Assembly: GCF_003350535.1 (NCBI RefSeq)
Contig: NZ_QQBB01000004.1
Span: 105,284-169,283, forward strand
Length of the DNA stretch: 64,000 nucleotides
Direction: 5' to 3'
DNA from: Microvirga subterranea
GTDB taxonomy: Bacteria; Pseudomonadota; Alphaproteobacteria; Rhizobiales; Beijerinckiaceae
Positions 7,095-15,335 of the stretch are shown piece after piece. The position numbers were made by a program, and so were the translations under genes. The notes beneath the pieces were generated by a model. It saw only the letters and a program-made list of their open reading frames with translations. It was not told the origin of the DNA and made no database searches. The stretch's first letter is position 1, and the number at the start of each line of letters is the position of its first letter.

Positions 7095-8345
7095 ATGCGC
7101 AAGCCGGATGGTCTGGAACGGCTCTATGTCGATTTCGACTCGTTCTTTGCCAGCGCGGAGCAGCATCTCCAGCCCCGGCTCCGGGGCAGGCCGGTGGGCG
7201 TCATCCCGATCGATTCGGAGCATACGGGCCTGATCGCCGTCAGCCGGGAAGCCAAGGCCCTCGGAATCAAGCGCGGCGCCTTCGTGCGCGACGTGCGGCG
7301 GCTGTGCCCGGATCTCGTGCTGGTGACGGCCCGGCACGAGCGCTACGTGGACCTGCATCGGAACATCATAGCGGCCATCGGGACGGTGCTCCCGGTCAAG
7401 GCCGTCTGCTCCATCGACGAGATGGTCTGCGCGCTGACCCCGTCCGAGCAGCGTAACGCCCTGGCGCTCGGTCGTCGGGTCAAAGCGGTCATCGCCGCCG
7501 AGATCGGCCCTTCCCTCACCTGTTCCGTGGGTCTGGGGCCGAACGAGCTCCTGGCCAAGATCGCCGCCGAGATGGAGAAGCCCGACGGCCTCGTGGCCCT
7601 CCACCCGAAGGATCTGCCGGGCCGTCTCCTCTCCCTTCCCTTGGCCGACATTCCCGGGATCGCCAAGGGCAACGCCGCGCGGCTCACCCGGGCGGGCGTC
7701 GGCGACATGGCGGCCCTCTGGCGGCTCCAGCCCAAGGAGATGCGCCGCCTGTGGGGTAGCGTCGAGGGAGAGCGTCTCTGGATGGGTCTTCACGGCTATG
7801 CGGTCGAGCGACCGGAGACCCAGCGCCGGATGTTCGGCCATGGACGGGTCCTCCCGTCGGACTGGCGCCATCTCGGCGGCGCCTATGCCTGCGCCCGGGT
7901 TCTCCTGGCGAAGGCCGCCAACCGCATGCGGCGCGCCGGGTTCGCCGCGCGGGCGTTGGCCCTGTGGCTGACGGATCGGAAAAGCGCGGGCTGGTACGCG
8001 GAGGAACGCCTTCAGCCGACCTGGGACGACCCCTCCCTGCTCGCCAGCCTGGCCCGCCTCTTCGATCATGCGGAGCGCGAATTGCCGCCGCGAACGACCC
8101 ACCGGAGCGTCCATGTCACGCTGCATGACCTCGTCAGGCTGAAGGACATCGAAGAGGATCTGTTCGGGCATACGGCCGAGGCGCAACTCAAGCGCCGGCT
8201 CGAATATCTCTCGCTTCTGGCGGATCGGATGAATGCCGGATACCGACGCACGCTCCTGCATTGGGGGCCCTGGACCACCATCCCGGGCGGCTACGCGGGC
8301 GCGAAGATCGCCTTCAACAGGATTCCCGACGCGGAGGACTTCTGA
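7095..8345 (+). CDS. Y-family DNA polymerase (DinB/ImpB-like)
   Basis: A 416-aa translesion DNA polymerase. The palm active site is complete: YVDFDSFF (D13, D15) and SIDEM (D108, E109). It also has the SVGLGPNELLAK segment and the DIPGIAKG helix-hairpin-helix of the thumb. The C-terminal 180 residues form the little-finger-like part and diverge from classical DinB. Rhizobial homologues are often labelled 'type VI secretion ImpB' because of the old ImpB/MucB/SamB family name; nothing here suggests secretion. No imuA or dnaE2 accompanies it. Two LexA boxes upstream predict induction by DNA damage. Confidence 0.9.
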   Translation: MRKPDGLERLYVDFDSFFASAEQHLQPRLRGRPVGVIPIDSEHTGLIAVSREAKALGIKRGAFVRDVRRLCPDLVLVTARHERYVDLHRNIIAAIGTVLPVKAVCSIDEMVCALTPSEQRNALALGRRVKAVIAAEIGPSLTCSVGLGPNELLAKIAAEMEKPDGLVALHPKDLPGRLLSLPLADIPGIAKGNAARLTRAGVGDMAALWRLQPKEMRRLWGSVEGERLWMGLHGYAVERPETQRRMFGHGRVLPSDWRHLGGAYACARVLLAKAANRMRRAGFAARALALWLTDRKSAGWYAEERLQPTWDDPSLLASLARLFDHAERELPPRTTHRSVHVTLHDLVRLKDIEEDLFGHTAEAQLKRRLEYLSLLADRMNAGYRRTLLHWGPWTTIPGGYAGAKIAFNRIPDAEDF

Positions 8346-8359
8346 GGTCCCTCCGCGTC
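8328..8359. terminator. Hairpin between convergent genes
   Basis: GACGCGGAGG (8328-8337) pairs with CCTCCGCGTC (8350-8359) across the polymerase stop codon. There is no U-tract, so it may act as a weak terminator for either strand. Confidence 0.45.
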
Positions 8360-8377
8360 GGGGATAGTCGGTGGATG

Positions 8378-9268
8378 TCAGGCCGCCACGGCCTTCCGGG
8401 GCTGGACCTCGGCCTCGTAGTCTTCCATAAGAGTCCTGGTCATGTTGCCCGGCTTGTAGATATGAGGACCAACCTCCGACACCGGCGTCACCTCGGCGGC
8501 GGTGCCGGTGATGAAGCACTCGTTGAAGCTAGGCAGCTCCTCCGGCATGATCCGCCGCTCCTGCACCTCGAAGCCGCGGCGCTTGGCGAGATCGATCACG
8601 GTGCGGCGGGTGATGCCGTCGAGGAAGCAATCGGCGATCGGCGTGTGAACGGCGCCGTCCCGGATGAAGAAGATGTTGGCGCCGGTGCACTCCGCCACGC
8701 GGCCCTGCCAGTCGAGCATGAGGGCGTCGGCATAGCCGCGCCGCTCGGCCCGGTGCTTCGAGATGGTGCAGATCATGTAGAGGCCTGCGGCCTTGGCGGC
8801 CGAGGGCGCCGTCGCCGGATCGGGACGGCGGTATTCGGCCATGTCGATCCGGATGCCCTTCATCTTCTCGGCCGGGTCGAAGTAGCTCGGCCAGTCCCAG
8901 CTCGCGATGGCGAGATGGATCTGGTTGGCCTGAGCGGCCACGCCCATCATGTCCGATCCGCGCCAGGCGACCGGGCGCAGATAGGCATTGGTCTGGCCGT
9001 TCCGCTCGATCACGAGCCGCTTGGCCGCGTCGATCTCGGCCACCGAATAAGGGATTTCGAAGTCGAGGATCTCGGCCGATTTCCTCAGGCGCTCCGAATG
9101 CTCGGTGGACTTGAAGATCTCGCCGCCGTAAGCCCGCTCGCCCTCGAACACGCTGGACGCATAATGCAGGCCGTGGGAGAGAACATGGAGCTTGGCGTCC
9201 TTCCAGGGTACAAGCTGTCCGTCGTACCAGATCCATCCATCACGTTGATCGAAGGGGGTCGCGGACAT
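8378..9268 (-). CDS. ilvE: Branched-chain amino acid aminotransferase
   Basis: A 296-aa fold-type IV PLP enzyme. It exchanges the amino group between glutamate and the 2-oxo acids of Leu, Ile and Val, the last step in making these amino acids. The PLP-binding Lys is K159 in the SAAKAAGLY motif, and LDGITRRTV plus ITGTAAEVTPV match the cofactor-phosphate region. I start at 9268, where GAGGAGAAGAACG precedes the ATG; the open frame extends 27 codons further without support. It is divergent from the MarR-family gene. Confidence 0.93.
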   Translation of the reverse strand: MSATPFDQRDGWIWYDGQLVPWKDAKLHVLSHGLHYASSVFEGERAYGGEIFKSTEHSERLRKSAEILDFEIPYSVAEIDAAKRLVIERNGQTNAYLRPVAWRGSDMMGVAAQANQIHLAIASWDWPSYFDPAEKMKGIRIDMAEYRRPDPATAPSAAKAAGLYMICTISKHRAERRGYADALMLDWQGRVAECTGANIFFIRDGAVHTPIADCFLDGITRRTVIDLAKRRGFEVQERRIMPEELPSFNECFITGTAAEVTPVSEVGPHIYKPGNMTRTLMEDYEAEVQPRKAVAA

Positions 9269-9395
9269 CGTTCTTCTCCTCAAGGGCAGCCATGGCGAAC
9301 ATCGGGGCTGCGTAATTTCCGATGCGCTTCCGATGCGTTTGAGGTTCATTCATTTCGCGGAAGCGCCTTGACGAGTAACAATCGTCCTGAGATAT

Positions 9396-9410
9396 GTCAA
9401 CAAGGCTGAC
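9396..9410. promoter_or_regulatory. Possible MarR operator (short inverted repeat)
   Basis: GTCA (9396-9399) and TGAC (9407-9410) flank seven bases just upstream of the MarR-family start. The position suits autoregulation, but the arms are short and this is weak evidence. Confidence 0.25.
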
Positions 9411-9419
9411 TTAAAATGG

Positions 9420-9947
9420 ATGAGCACGGTGCCTGACGCAATCCCGGCTATGAGACCTCCGCAGCTCGGCAGCGACATCCTGCCCGAGACTCCGGCCTAC
9501 GACCTGATCGAGCTCCTCTTCTTCGCCTACCGGGACTTCGTCAGCGACCCGGACAGGATTCTCGACGAGTACGGGTTCGGCCGGGCGCACCACCGGGTGC
9601 TGCACTTCGTCGACCGCCAGCCCGGCCTGACGATCGCGGAGCTCCTCGACATCCTGCGGATCACCAAGCAGAGCCTGAACCGGGTCCTGAAGGAGCTGAT
9701 CGAGAAGGACTTCATCGAGAGCCGCACCGGCACCTCGGATCGCCGCCAGCGGCTGCTGTTCGCGACCGAGCAGGGCCACGATCTGGCCGTGAAGCTCGCC
9801 AATCTGCAGACCCGCCGGATCATGCGGGCGCTGGCGGACCTCGATCTGGCCTCGAAGGACCATGTCAGCCGCTATCTGCTGCGCCTGATCGACCCGGACG
9901 ACCGTGCCCACGTGGAGCGGCTCGTTTTCGGGGCGAAGAAAAGCTGA
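9420..9947 (+). CDS. MarR-family transcriptional regulator
   Basis: A 175-aa winged-helix regulator. The recognition region is LTIAELLDILRITKQSLNRVLKEL in outline (about residues 73-96), followed by the wing SRTGTSDRRQRLL, as in MarR dimers. A two-component pair follows 36 bp downstream. A MarR gene ahead of an OmpR-type regulator is the layout of petP-petR in Rhodobacter capsulatus, where the pair affects cytochrome bc1 expression. The petABC genes here lie 30 kb away, so that link is only a suggestion. Confidence 0.88.
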   Translation: MSTVPDAIPAMRPPQLGSDILPETPAYDLIELLFFAYRDFVSDPDRILDEYGFGRAHHRVLHFVDRQPGLTIAELLDILRITKQSLNRVLKELIEKDFIESRTGTSDRRQRLLFATEQGHDLAVKLANLQTRRIMRALADLDLASKDHVSRYLLRLIDPDDRAHVERLVFGAKKS

Positions 9948-9983
9948 TAAGGCGGGATCGGCGACCTCAGAACCTCGGACCCG

Positions 9984-10709
9984 ATGGAACCCACACGCGT
10001 CGACATTCCCGATCATGCGCCCCACGTCCTCGTGGTTGACGACGACCGCCGGCTGCGCGACCTGCTGGCGCGGTTCCTGACCGGGTCGGGCTACCGGGTC
10101 ACCACGGCCGCCAGCGCCGCCGAAGCACGCGCGAAGACCGAGAACCTGGTCTTCGACGCCCTGGTTCTCGACGTGATGATGCCCGGCGAAAGCGGCTTCG
10201 ACTATGCCCGCAGCATCCGCGAGACCTCCCAGGTTCCGATCCTGATGCTGACCGCCCGCGCGGACGCGGCCGACCGGGTCACGGGCCTCGAGATCGGCGC
10301 GGACGACTACCTGTCGAAGCCCTTCGAGCCCCGCGAACTGCTGCTGCGCCTCGGCAACATCCTGAAGCGGAACGCCGCACCGGCCGGCAACGGCGATGCG
10401 AGCGGCGACCTGCCGGAGGTGATCCGCTTCGGCCCCTTCTCCTTCCGCTTCGACCGGGGCGAGCTGCGGCGCGACGACGACCTCATCCGCATCACCGAGC
10501 GGGAGCGGGAGATCCTGACCATCCTGGGCGCCCGGGCCGGCGACCACGTGGCCCGCGAGGAGCTGGCCGGGATCGGAGCCGCCGCCAACGAGCGCACCGT
10601 CGACGTGCAGATCAACCGCCTGCGCCGCAAGATCGAAACGGACCCGGCCAATCCCCTCTTCCTCCAGACCGTGCGCGGCATCGGCTACCGCCTCGTCATC
10701 GATCGATGA
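9984..10709 (+). CDS. OmpR-family response regulator
   Basis: A 241-aa two-component regulator. The receiver domain (about 14-125) has the acidic pocket VVDDD, phospho-acceptor D63 in LVLDVMMPG, a conserved Thr in LMLTARAD and Lys in YLSKPFEP. The C-terminal winged helix (about 145-240) has [11 protein letters not shown], then [16 protein letters not shown] and the end VRGIGYRLV. Its stop overlaps the kinase start as ATGA, so the two are coupled. It could be the PetR orthologue. Confidence 0.93.
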   Translation: MEPTRVDIPDHAPHVLVVDDDRRLRDLLARFLTGSGYRVTTAASAAEARAKTENLVFDALVLDVMMPGESGFDYARSIRETSQVPILMLTARADAADRVTGLEIGADDYLSKPFEPRELLLRLGNILKRNAAPAGNGDASGDLPEVIRFGPFSFRFDRGELRRDDDLIRITEREREILTILGARAGDHVAREELAGIGAAANERTVDVQINRLRRKIETDPANPLFLQTVRGIGYRLVIDR

Positions 10710-12064
10710 AGCTCAGCGCGGCCCTGAAGCGTTCTCCCGTCGACTGGGCCGCGCGTTGGCTCAGCCGATACCTGCCGAAGGGGCTCTATGCCCGTTCGCT
10801 GATCATCATCATCGCGCCGGTGGTGCTGCTCCAGTCCATCGTGGCCTATGCCTTCATGGAGCGGCACTGGCAGCTCGTCACCCGCCGCCTCTCCTCGGCC
10901 GTCACGGCCGACATCGCGGCGCTCATCGACATCTACGAGAGCTATCCGCAGGACAAGGAAGCATCGACCCTCGTGCGCATCGCGTCGGAGCGCCTCCAGC
11001 TCGACGTGGACATCCTCCACGACGCGGACCTGCCGCCGCCGGGACCAAAGCCTTTCTTCTCCATTCTCGACGAGACGCTGGCCGAGGAATTGCGCCGCCA
11101 GATCGACCGGCCGTACTGGTTCGACACGGTCGGGCGCTCGAACTACGTGGAGATCCGCGTCAAGCTCGACCAAGGCAGCGTCATGCGTGTCCTGGCCCGC
11201 CGCAGCCAAGCCTATGCGTCGAACTCCCACATCTTCCTGGTCTGGATGGGCGGCTCGTCCTTCGTACTGCTCGGCATCGCCATCCTGTTCCTGCGCAACC
11301 AGATCCGGCCGATCCTGCGCCTGTCGGAGGCGGCGGAGGCGCTCGGCAAGGGCCGGGAGATCGAGTTCCGTCCGCGCGGTGCGCGCGAGGTCCGGCAGGC
11401 GGGCCACGCCTTCCTGGAGATGAAGCGCCGCATCGAGCGCAGCATGGAGCAGCGCACCACCATGCTGAACGGCGTGAGCCACGACCTGCGCACGATCCTC
11501 ACCCGCTTCAAGCTCTCGCTGGTCTTCCTCGACCAGACGCCGGAGGTCGAGGACCTCAAGCGCGACGTGGACGAGATGAGCCGCATGCTCGAAGGCTACC
11601 TCGCCTTCGCCCGCGGCGATGCGGGCGAGCAGGCGGTCGAGACCGACCTGCGCCTGCTGCTGCAGGAACTGCAATCGGATGCGGAAAGGCAGGGCTACGG
11701 GCTGGCCCTCGACATCATCGGCGACCCGATCGTCACCGTTCGCCCCGACGCGTTCCGCCGACTGCTGTTCAACCTCGTGGCCAACGCGGCGCGGCACGGG
11801 GACCGGGTCGAGATCTCCGCCAACCACGAGACGCGCTGGCTGGTGCTGCATGTGGACGACGACGGGCCGGGCATCGCGCCGGAGATGCGCGAGGAGGTGT
11901 TCAAGCCCTTCGTGCGCCTCGACGAGGCCCGCAATCAGGACGAAGGCGGCTCGGGCCTCGGGCTTGCGATCGCCCGCGACATCGCCCGCTCCCACGGCGG
12001 CGACATCACGCTGAGCGAGAGCCCGCTCGGCGGCCTGCGCGCGACGGTGCGGCTGCCGGCCTGA
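10706..12064 (+). CDS. Sensor histidine kinase, EnvZ-like
   Basis: A 452-aa membrane kinase. Hydrophobic segments lie at about 31-50 and 175-197 and bracket a periplasmic sensor region of roughly 120 residues. A HAMP region follows, then the H-box with phospho-accepting H259 (VSHDLRTIL), then the ATPase domain with an N-box ([11 protein letters not shown]), DDDGPGI and [12 protein letters not shown]. The H-box has Ile where Pro is usual (HDLRTP). That change is uncommon but need not abolish activity. The stimulus is unknown. The gene ends one base before the convergent csaA stop. Confidence 0.93.
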   Translation: MKLSAALKRSPVDWAARWLSRYLPKGLYARSLIIIIAPVVLLQSIVAYAFMERHWQLVTRRLSSAVTADIAALIDIYESYPQDKEASTLVRIASERLQLDVDILHDADLPPPGPKPFFSILDETLAEELRRQIDRPYWFDTVGRSNYVEIRVKLDQGSVMRVLARRSQAYASNSHIFLVWMGGSSFVLLGIAILFLRNQIRPILRLSEAAEALGKGREIEFRPRGAREVRQAGHAFLEMKRRIERSMEQRTTMLNGVSHDLRTILTRFKLSLVFLDQTPEVEDLKRDVDEMSRMLEGYLAFARGDAGEQAVETDLRLLLQELQSDAERQGYGLALDIIGDPIVTVRPDAFRRLLFNLVANAARHGDRVEISANHETRWLVLHVDDDGPGIAPEMREEVFKPFVRLDEARNQDEGGSGLGLAIARDIARSHGGDITLSESPLGGLRATVRLPA

Positions 12065-12424
12065 TTAGTAGAGGCGACCGCCAAGTGGCACGTCACGGTC
12101 CGGGCGGATGAGCATGACCTCGCCCTTGTCGTCCGGCACCCCGAGGGTGAGGACCTCCGACATGAAGGGGCCGATCTGGCGAGGCGGGAAGTTCACGACC
12201 GCCAGGACCTGCTGGCCCACGAGATCGTCCAGCGTGTGATTGACGGTGATCTGGGCCGACGACCGCTTGATCCCGATCTCCAGCCCGAAATCGATCGTCA
12301 GCTTGAAAGCGGGCTTGCGCGCCTGCGGAAAAGGTTCAGCCGCAACGATCCGGCCGACCCGGATATCCACCTTCAGGAAATCGCCGAACGCGATCTGCTC
12401 CGCCGTCGAACTCGTCTGATCCAT
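12065..12424 (-). CDS. csaA: tRNA-binding chaperone-like protein CsaA
   Basis: A 119-aa OB-fold protein of the Trbp111/CsaA type. It matches the family in length and in motifs: FLKVDIRVGRIV near the start, then SSAQIT, then LAVVNFPPRQIGPFMSEVL. CsaA has been linked to protein export in Bacillus, and the fold binds tRNA-like structures. It is cytoplasmic and probably a homodimer. It lies just downstream of a TetR-family gene on the same strand. Confidence 0.9.
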   Translation of the reverse strand: MDQTSSTAEQIAFGDFLKVDIRVGRIVAAEPFPQARKPAFKLTIDFGLEIGIKRSSAQITVNHTLDDLVGQQVLAVVNFPPRQIGPFMSEVLTLGVPDDKGEVMLIRPDRDVPLGGRLY

Positions 12425-12445
12425 CGTGCCCCCTCGATTATCGTG

Positions 12446-13150
12446 TCAGATCGCCGCCGCGGGATTCTCCGCCTCGCCTTCTTCCTGCGGCCGCCGACGC
12501 TCCCGGCGGGACGGCCGGCGGCCTTCGAGCAGCGCACGCCCGATGGCCCGGAACGGCGCCGTGAAGCGGCGCACATCCTCGGCCTGTTCGAGGATCCGCT
12601 CGCCGCGACGCAGCTCCCGGTCGAGGCGCGCCATGGTGCGGGCGAGCGTCGGGTCGTCGTCGTCGAACCATGTCCGCATGGTGTTGGCCCAGACCAGAAC
12701 CGCGCCCTGGAGCTTCAGGGCTCCGAGCGGGCCTTCCGTCGAGATGCCGGCCGCCGCCAGCATGAAGCGCTGCGAGTTGAGCGCGACCTGGTTGAGCGCT
12801 GCGAGCGAGGCCGGATCGTAACGCAGGTCCTGCGAGATCCGGCGCAGCGCCTCCCTGTAGGGTGCAAGCGCATCGAAGCGGCGCATGAACACGTCGAAGA
12901 TGCGTTCGCGTGCCGGCTCGCCCGCGAGGTCGTCCGTCGTGCCTTCGAGGACCTGCTTGTCGATCTTGCGGGAGAGCGCACCGAGCACCGCGCCCTTGGA
13001 CGGGAAGAGGTCGCGGAACTCGGCGAGCGACACATTCGCCGCCTTGGCGATGTCCTTGATCTCGATGCTGTTCCACGAGCGCCGGGATGCGAGATCCATG
13101 AGAGCATCGACGATCGCTTGGCGTTTGTCGGTTGAAGCTTCCGCCGGCAT
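12446..13150 (-). CDS. TetR-family regulator
   Basis: A 234-aa protein with an N-terminal TetR-type helix-turn-helix (about 12-58: AIVDALMDLAS, then IEIKDIAKAANVSLAEFRDLF). A helical ligand-binding domain and a basic, disordered tail (RRPSRRERRRP) follow. The helical body has features of the COQ9/TetR-like group common in Alphaproteobacteria (RISQDLRYDP), so a link to ubiquinone biology is possible but unproven. It sits between csaA and proC on the same strand. Confidence 0.85.
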   Translation of the reverse strand: MPAEASTDKRQAIVDALMDLASRRSWNSIEIKDIAKAANVSLAEFRDLFPSKGAVLGALSRKIDKQVLEGTTDDLAGEPARERIFDVFMRRFDALAPYREALRRISQDLRYDPASLAALNQVALNSQRFMLAAAGISTEGPLGALKLQGAVLVWANTMRTWFDDDDPTLARTMARLDRELRRGERILEQAEDVRRFTAPFRAIGRALLEGRRPSRRERRRPQEEGEAENPAAAI

Positions 13151-13215
13151 GGCATTCTCCTGACTGTGGCTCAGCAGCCTTATTTAGGAACGCATCGCTC
13201 CAGGAACACCGTCCT

Positions 13216-14043
13216 TCAGCCGGACAGTTCCCCGGCACGCCGCTTTGCCGCAGCGACCGCCTCGCGCATCAGCGCCTTCAAGCCTCGCTCCTCCGCCATC
13301 AGAACCTCGAGCGCCGCCGCCGTCGTGCCCCCGGGCGACGTGACGTTCTGCCGGAGCGTTGCGGGCGGAAGGTCGCTCTGGAACAGGAGTTCGCCTGCCC
13401 CGGTCACGGTCGCGCGCGCAAGGCGCTCGGCGAGTTCGGGCGGGAGGCCCGCCGCGGCGCCGGCCTCGGCCAGGCACTCGACCAGATGGAACACGTAGGC
13501 CGGACCCGAGCCCGACAGGGCGGTCACGGCGTCGATCAGGTCCTCGCTGTCGAGCCATTCGACGATGCCGTTGCTGCGCAGGAGCGCATCCGCCATCCGA
13601 CGCTGCGCGTCGGTCACCTCGGGACTGGCGGCTGCGCCCGTCGCGCCCCGCCCGATGCTGGCCGGAAGGTTCGGCATGGCGCGAACGATGGCGGTCGCGC
13701 CCGGAAGGCGGCTGCGCAGGTCGCCCATGGTCTTGCCGGCGAGAATGGACACGATGAGCGTCTGCGGCCCGACGAGCCCATTCAAGCTGGGGGCGGCCTG
13801 GTCGAGCATCTGCGGCTTGATCGCGAGCACCAGCACGTCGGGCGCGGACGGATGGGCGGGATTGAGCGCGATGCCGCGCTCTGCGCAGAAGCGCACCATC
13901 TGGTCGGACGGACGCGGATCGATCACCGTCACGCCCTCGGGCTTCATGCCGACCGCAAGCCATCCTTCCAGCATGGAGCCACCCATCTTTCCGGCTCCGA
14001 CGAGAACGAGGGATGAAGGAAGAGAACGGGCGTCGATGGACAT
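13216..14043 (-). CDS. proC: Pyrroline-5-carboxylate reductase
   Basis: A 275-aa enzyme that reduces 1-pyrroline-5-carboxylate to proline using NAD(P)H, the last step of proline synthesis. It has an N-terminal Rossmann motif VGAGKMGGSML, the AIKPQ turn, RAMPNLPASIG, and the family signature near the C-terminus (LRQNVTSPGGTTAAAL, roughly 220-240). The length is normal. It lies downstream of the YbjN-like gene, with a palindromic element in the 130-bp gap. Confidence 0.95.
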   Translation of the reverse strand: MSIDARSLPSSLVLVGAGKMGGSMLEGWLAVGMKPEGVTVIDPRPSDQMVRFCAERGIALNPAHPSAPDVLVLAIKPQMLDQAAPSLNGLVGPQTLIVSILAGKTMGDLRSRLPGATAIVRAMPNLPASIGRGATGAAASPEVTDAQRRMADALLRSNGIVEWLDSEDLIDAVTALSGSGPAYVFHLVECLAEAGAAAGLPPELAERLARATVTGAGELLFQSDLPPATLRQNVTSPGGTTAAALEVLMAEERGLKALMREAVAAAKRRAGELSG

Positions 14044-14084
14044 GGAGACCTGGACCGGGCTGATGAAGGAGGCCGCACTCTAGA

Positions 14085-14130
14085 GCATCGGGCTCAAAAG
14101 TGGAGACCACTTTTGAGGTCTTCCCGATGC
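14085..14130. repeat. Extragenic palindromic element
   Basis: GCATCGGG (14085-14092) pairs with CCCGATGC (14123-14130), and inside it CTCAAAAGTGG (14093-14103) pairs perfectly with CCACTTTTGAG (14107-14117). The flanking AGAGCATC and the AAAAGTGG core resemble dispersed palindromes found between genes in Rhizobiales genomes. It may also slow transcription between the YbjN-like gene and proC. Confidence 0.6.
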
Positions 14131-14174
14131 GTTCTGAACGAAGCGGCCCGCTCCGGTCCTGTCGAGGCCGGTTT

Positions 14175-14675
14175 TTAGGCCTCGCCTTCGGTTTCGAACA
14201 GCACGCTGTCGAGCGCCTCGCGCGCCGACTTGCCGGCCCAGATCACGAACTGGAACGCCTGGAAGTAGCGCTCGCAGGCCTCGACCGCGACGCGCAGCAT
14301 GGTCTCGCACTGACCGTGCGTCGGATCGGCGCCGCCCGCGAGCAGGAGCGCGTGGCGGAACATCACCACGTTCTCCGAGCTCCAGAGGTCGAAATGGCCG
14401 ACCCAGAGCTGCTCGTTGATCCGGGAGATGAGCTGAAGGACTTCCTGCCGGCGCCGCTCGGGCACCTTGAGATCGAATGCGCAGGCCACATGCAGGGCTT
14501 CCACGTCCTCGATCCACGTGAACGCGATATGATAGTCCGCCCATTGTCCGGAGACGGACACGGACATCTCGTCCGTCGCCGCGCGATCGAAGATCCATTG
14601 ACGCAGAGACGCGAGCCGCTCGACGACATCGAGCGGATGTTCCATGCGATCAATTTCGAAGTGAAGTTGCGACAT
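14175..14675 (-). CDS. YbjN domain-containing protein
   Basis: A 166-aa protein of the YbjN family, whose fold resembles type III secretion chaperones; its role is poorly known. It contains the typical helices and strands (HPLDVVERLASLRQW, then MFRHALLLAGG, then ACERYFQAFQFVIWAGKSA) and no signal peptide. I start at 14675 (MSQLHFEIDRMEHP). A frame extending to 14723 would place an inverted repeat inside the coding region and has no ribosome site. Gene order with proC is conserved in Rhizobiales. Confidence 0.8.
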   Translation of the reverse strand: MSQLHFEIDRMEHPLDVVERLASLRQWIFDRAATDEMSVSVSGQWADYHIAFTWIEDVEALHVACAFDLKVPERRRQEVLQLISRINEQLWVGHFDLWSSENVVMFRHALLLAGGADPTHGQCETMLRVAVEACERYFQAFQFVIWAGKSAREALDSVLFETEGEA

Positions 14676-14696
14676 ATCGATCCAAAGGGCTTGGAC

Positions 14697-14720
14697 GCTG
14701 AATACTGGAACATATTCAGG
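14697..14720. promoter_or_regulatory. Inverted repeat R1 (operator-like)
   Basis: CTGAATA (14698-14704) and TATTCAG (14713-14719) form a perfect 7-bp inverted repeat around 8 bases, just upstream of the YbjN-like start. It is paired with R2 67 bp further upstream. Confidence 0.5.
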
Positions 14721-14763
14721 CAATAGCGTTACGTAGATTCAGGGATAAGCCAGATCGAACGCC

Positions 14764-14786
14764 GCTGAATACGTTGCATATTCAGC
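14764..14786. promoter_or_regulatory. Inverted repeat R2 (operator-like)
   Basis: GCTGAATA (14764-14771) and TATTCAGC (14779-14786) form a perfect 8-bp inverted repeat around 7 bases. The arms match R1. A third half-site ATTCAGG lies between them at 14737-14743. The binding protein is unknown. Confidence 0.5.
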
Positions 14787-14917
14787 AGCCTTTCCGCCCC
14801 AACCACGAATCAGCTCATGAATCGACAGTCTTAGATTTTGGCCTGAGCCACAATGCGTCCGGTTGACCTGTCCACAACAGGCCTCCGAGCCTGAGGGAGT
14901 AATGCGTGCGGGCTGCT

Positions 14918-15199
14918 TCAGGCGGAGGCCGCCGGGGTGGATGAGCCCCCCTGCTCCAGCTTCGCTTCGAGAGCCTTGATGCGGGCCTCCAGGCGCTCGT
15001 TCTCCTCGCGGGCGGCGACGACCATGTCGCGCAGGACCTCGACCTCCTCGCGGGTGGCGATGTCCATCTCCTTCACGAGACGCTCGATCTGGGTCCGGAC
15101 CACGGTCTCGACCTCGCGGCGGACCCCCTGGGCGGCGCCGGCCGCATCGGTGGCGAGGCGGGCGAGTTCGTCGAAGATCCGGTTGGAAGATTGAGTCAT
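14918..15199 (-). CDS. ubiK: UbiK-like accessory factor (BMFP family)
   Basis: A 93-aa protein with a central amphipathic stretch and a C-terminal coiled coil (about 48-82: REEVEVLRDMV, then ENERLEARIKALEAKL). That is the layout of the BMFP/UbiK family (formerly YqiC), which assists aerobic ubiquinone synthesis and binds membranes as a trimer. I start at MTQSSNRIF (15199); the open frame upstream runs through non-coding sequence. It is divergent from lgt. Confidence 0.85.
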   Translation of the reverse strand: MTQSSNRIFDELARLATDAAGAAQGVRREVETVVRTQIERLVKEMDIATREEVEVLRDMVVAAREENERLEARIKALEAKLEQGGSSTPAASA

Positions 15200-15335
15200 G
15201 ATGCAGTCCAAAGGTCCGTCAGGGAAGGCTCTCGCCCGGGCACCCACATGTGGTCGCATTCGGTCGAAACTGCAACAGGGTTGACGGGTCGCGCCCCGCG
15301 GGTCCAATGGCAATCGTTCCGAACAAGGCGTGTCG

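Noticed and set aside
6935..7456. Open frame of 173 codons overlapping the polymerase start
   Set aside because: It starts inside a LexA box and then runs out of frame with the polymerase gene, whose motifs are clear.
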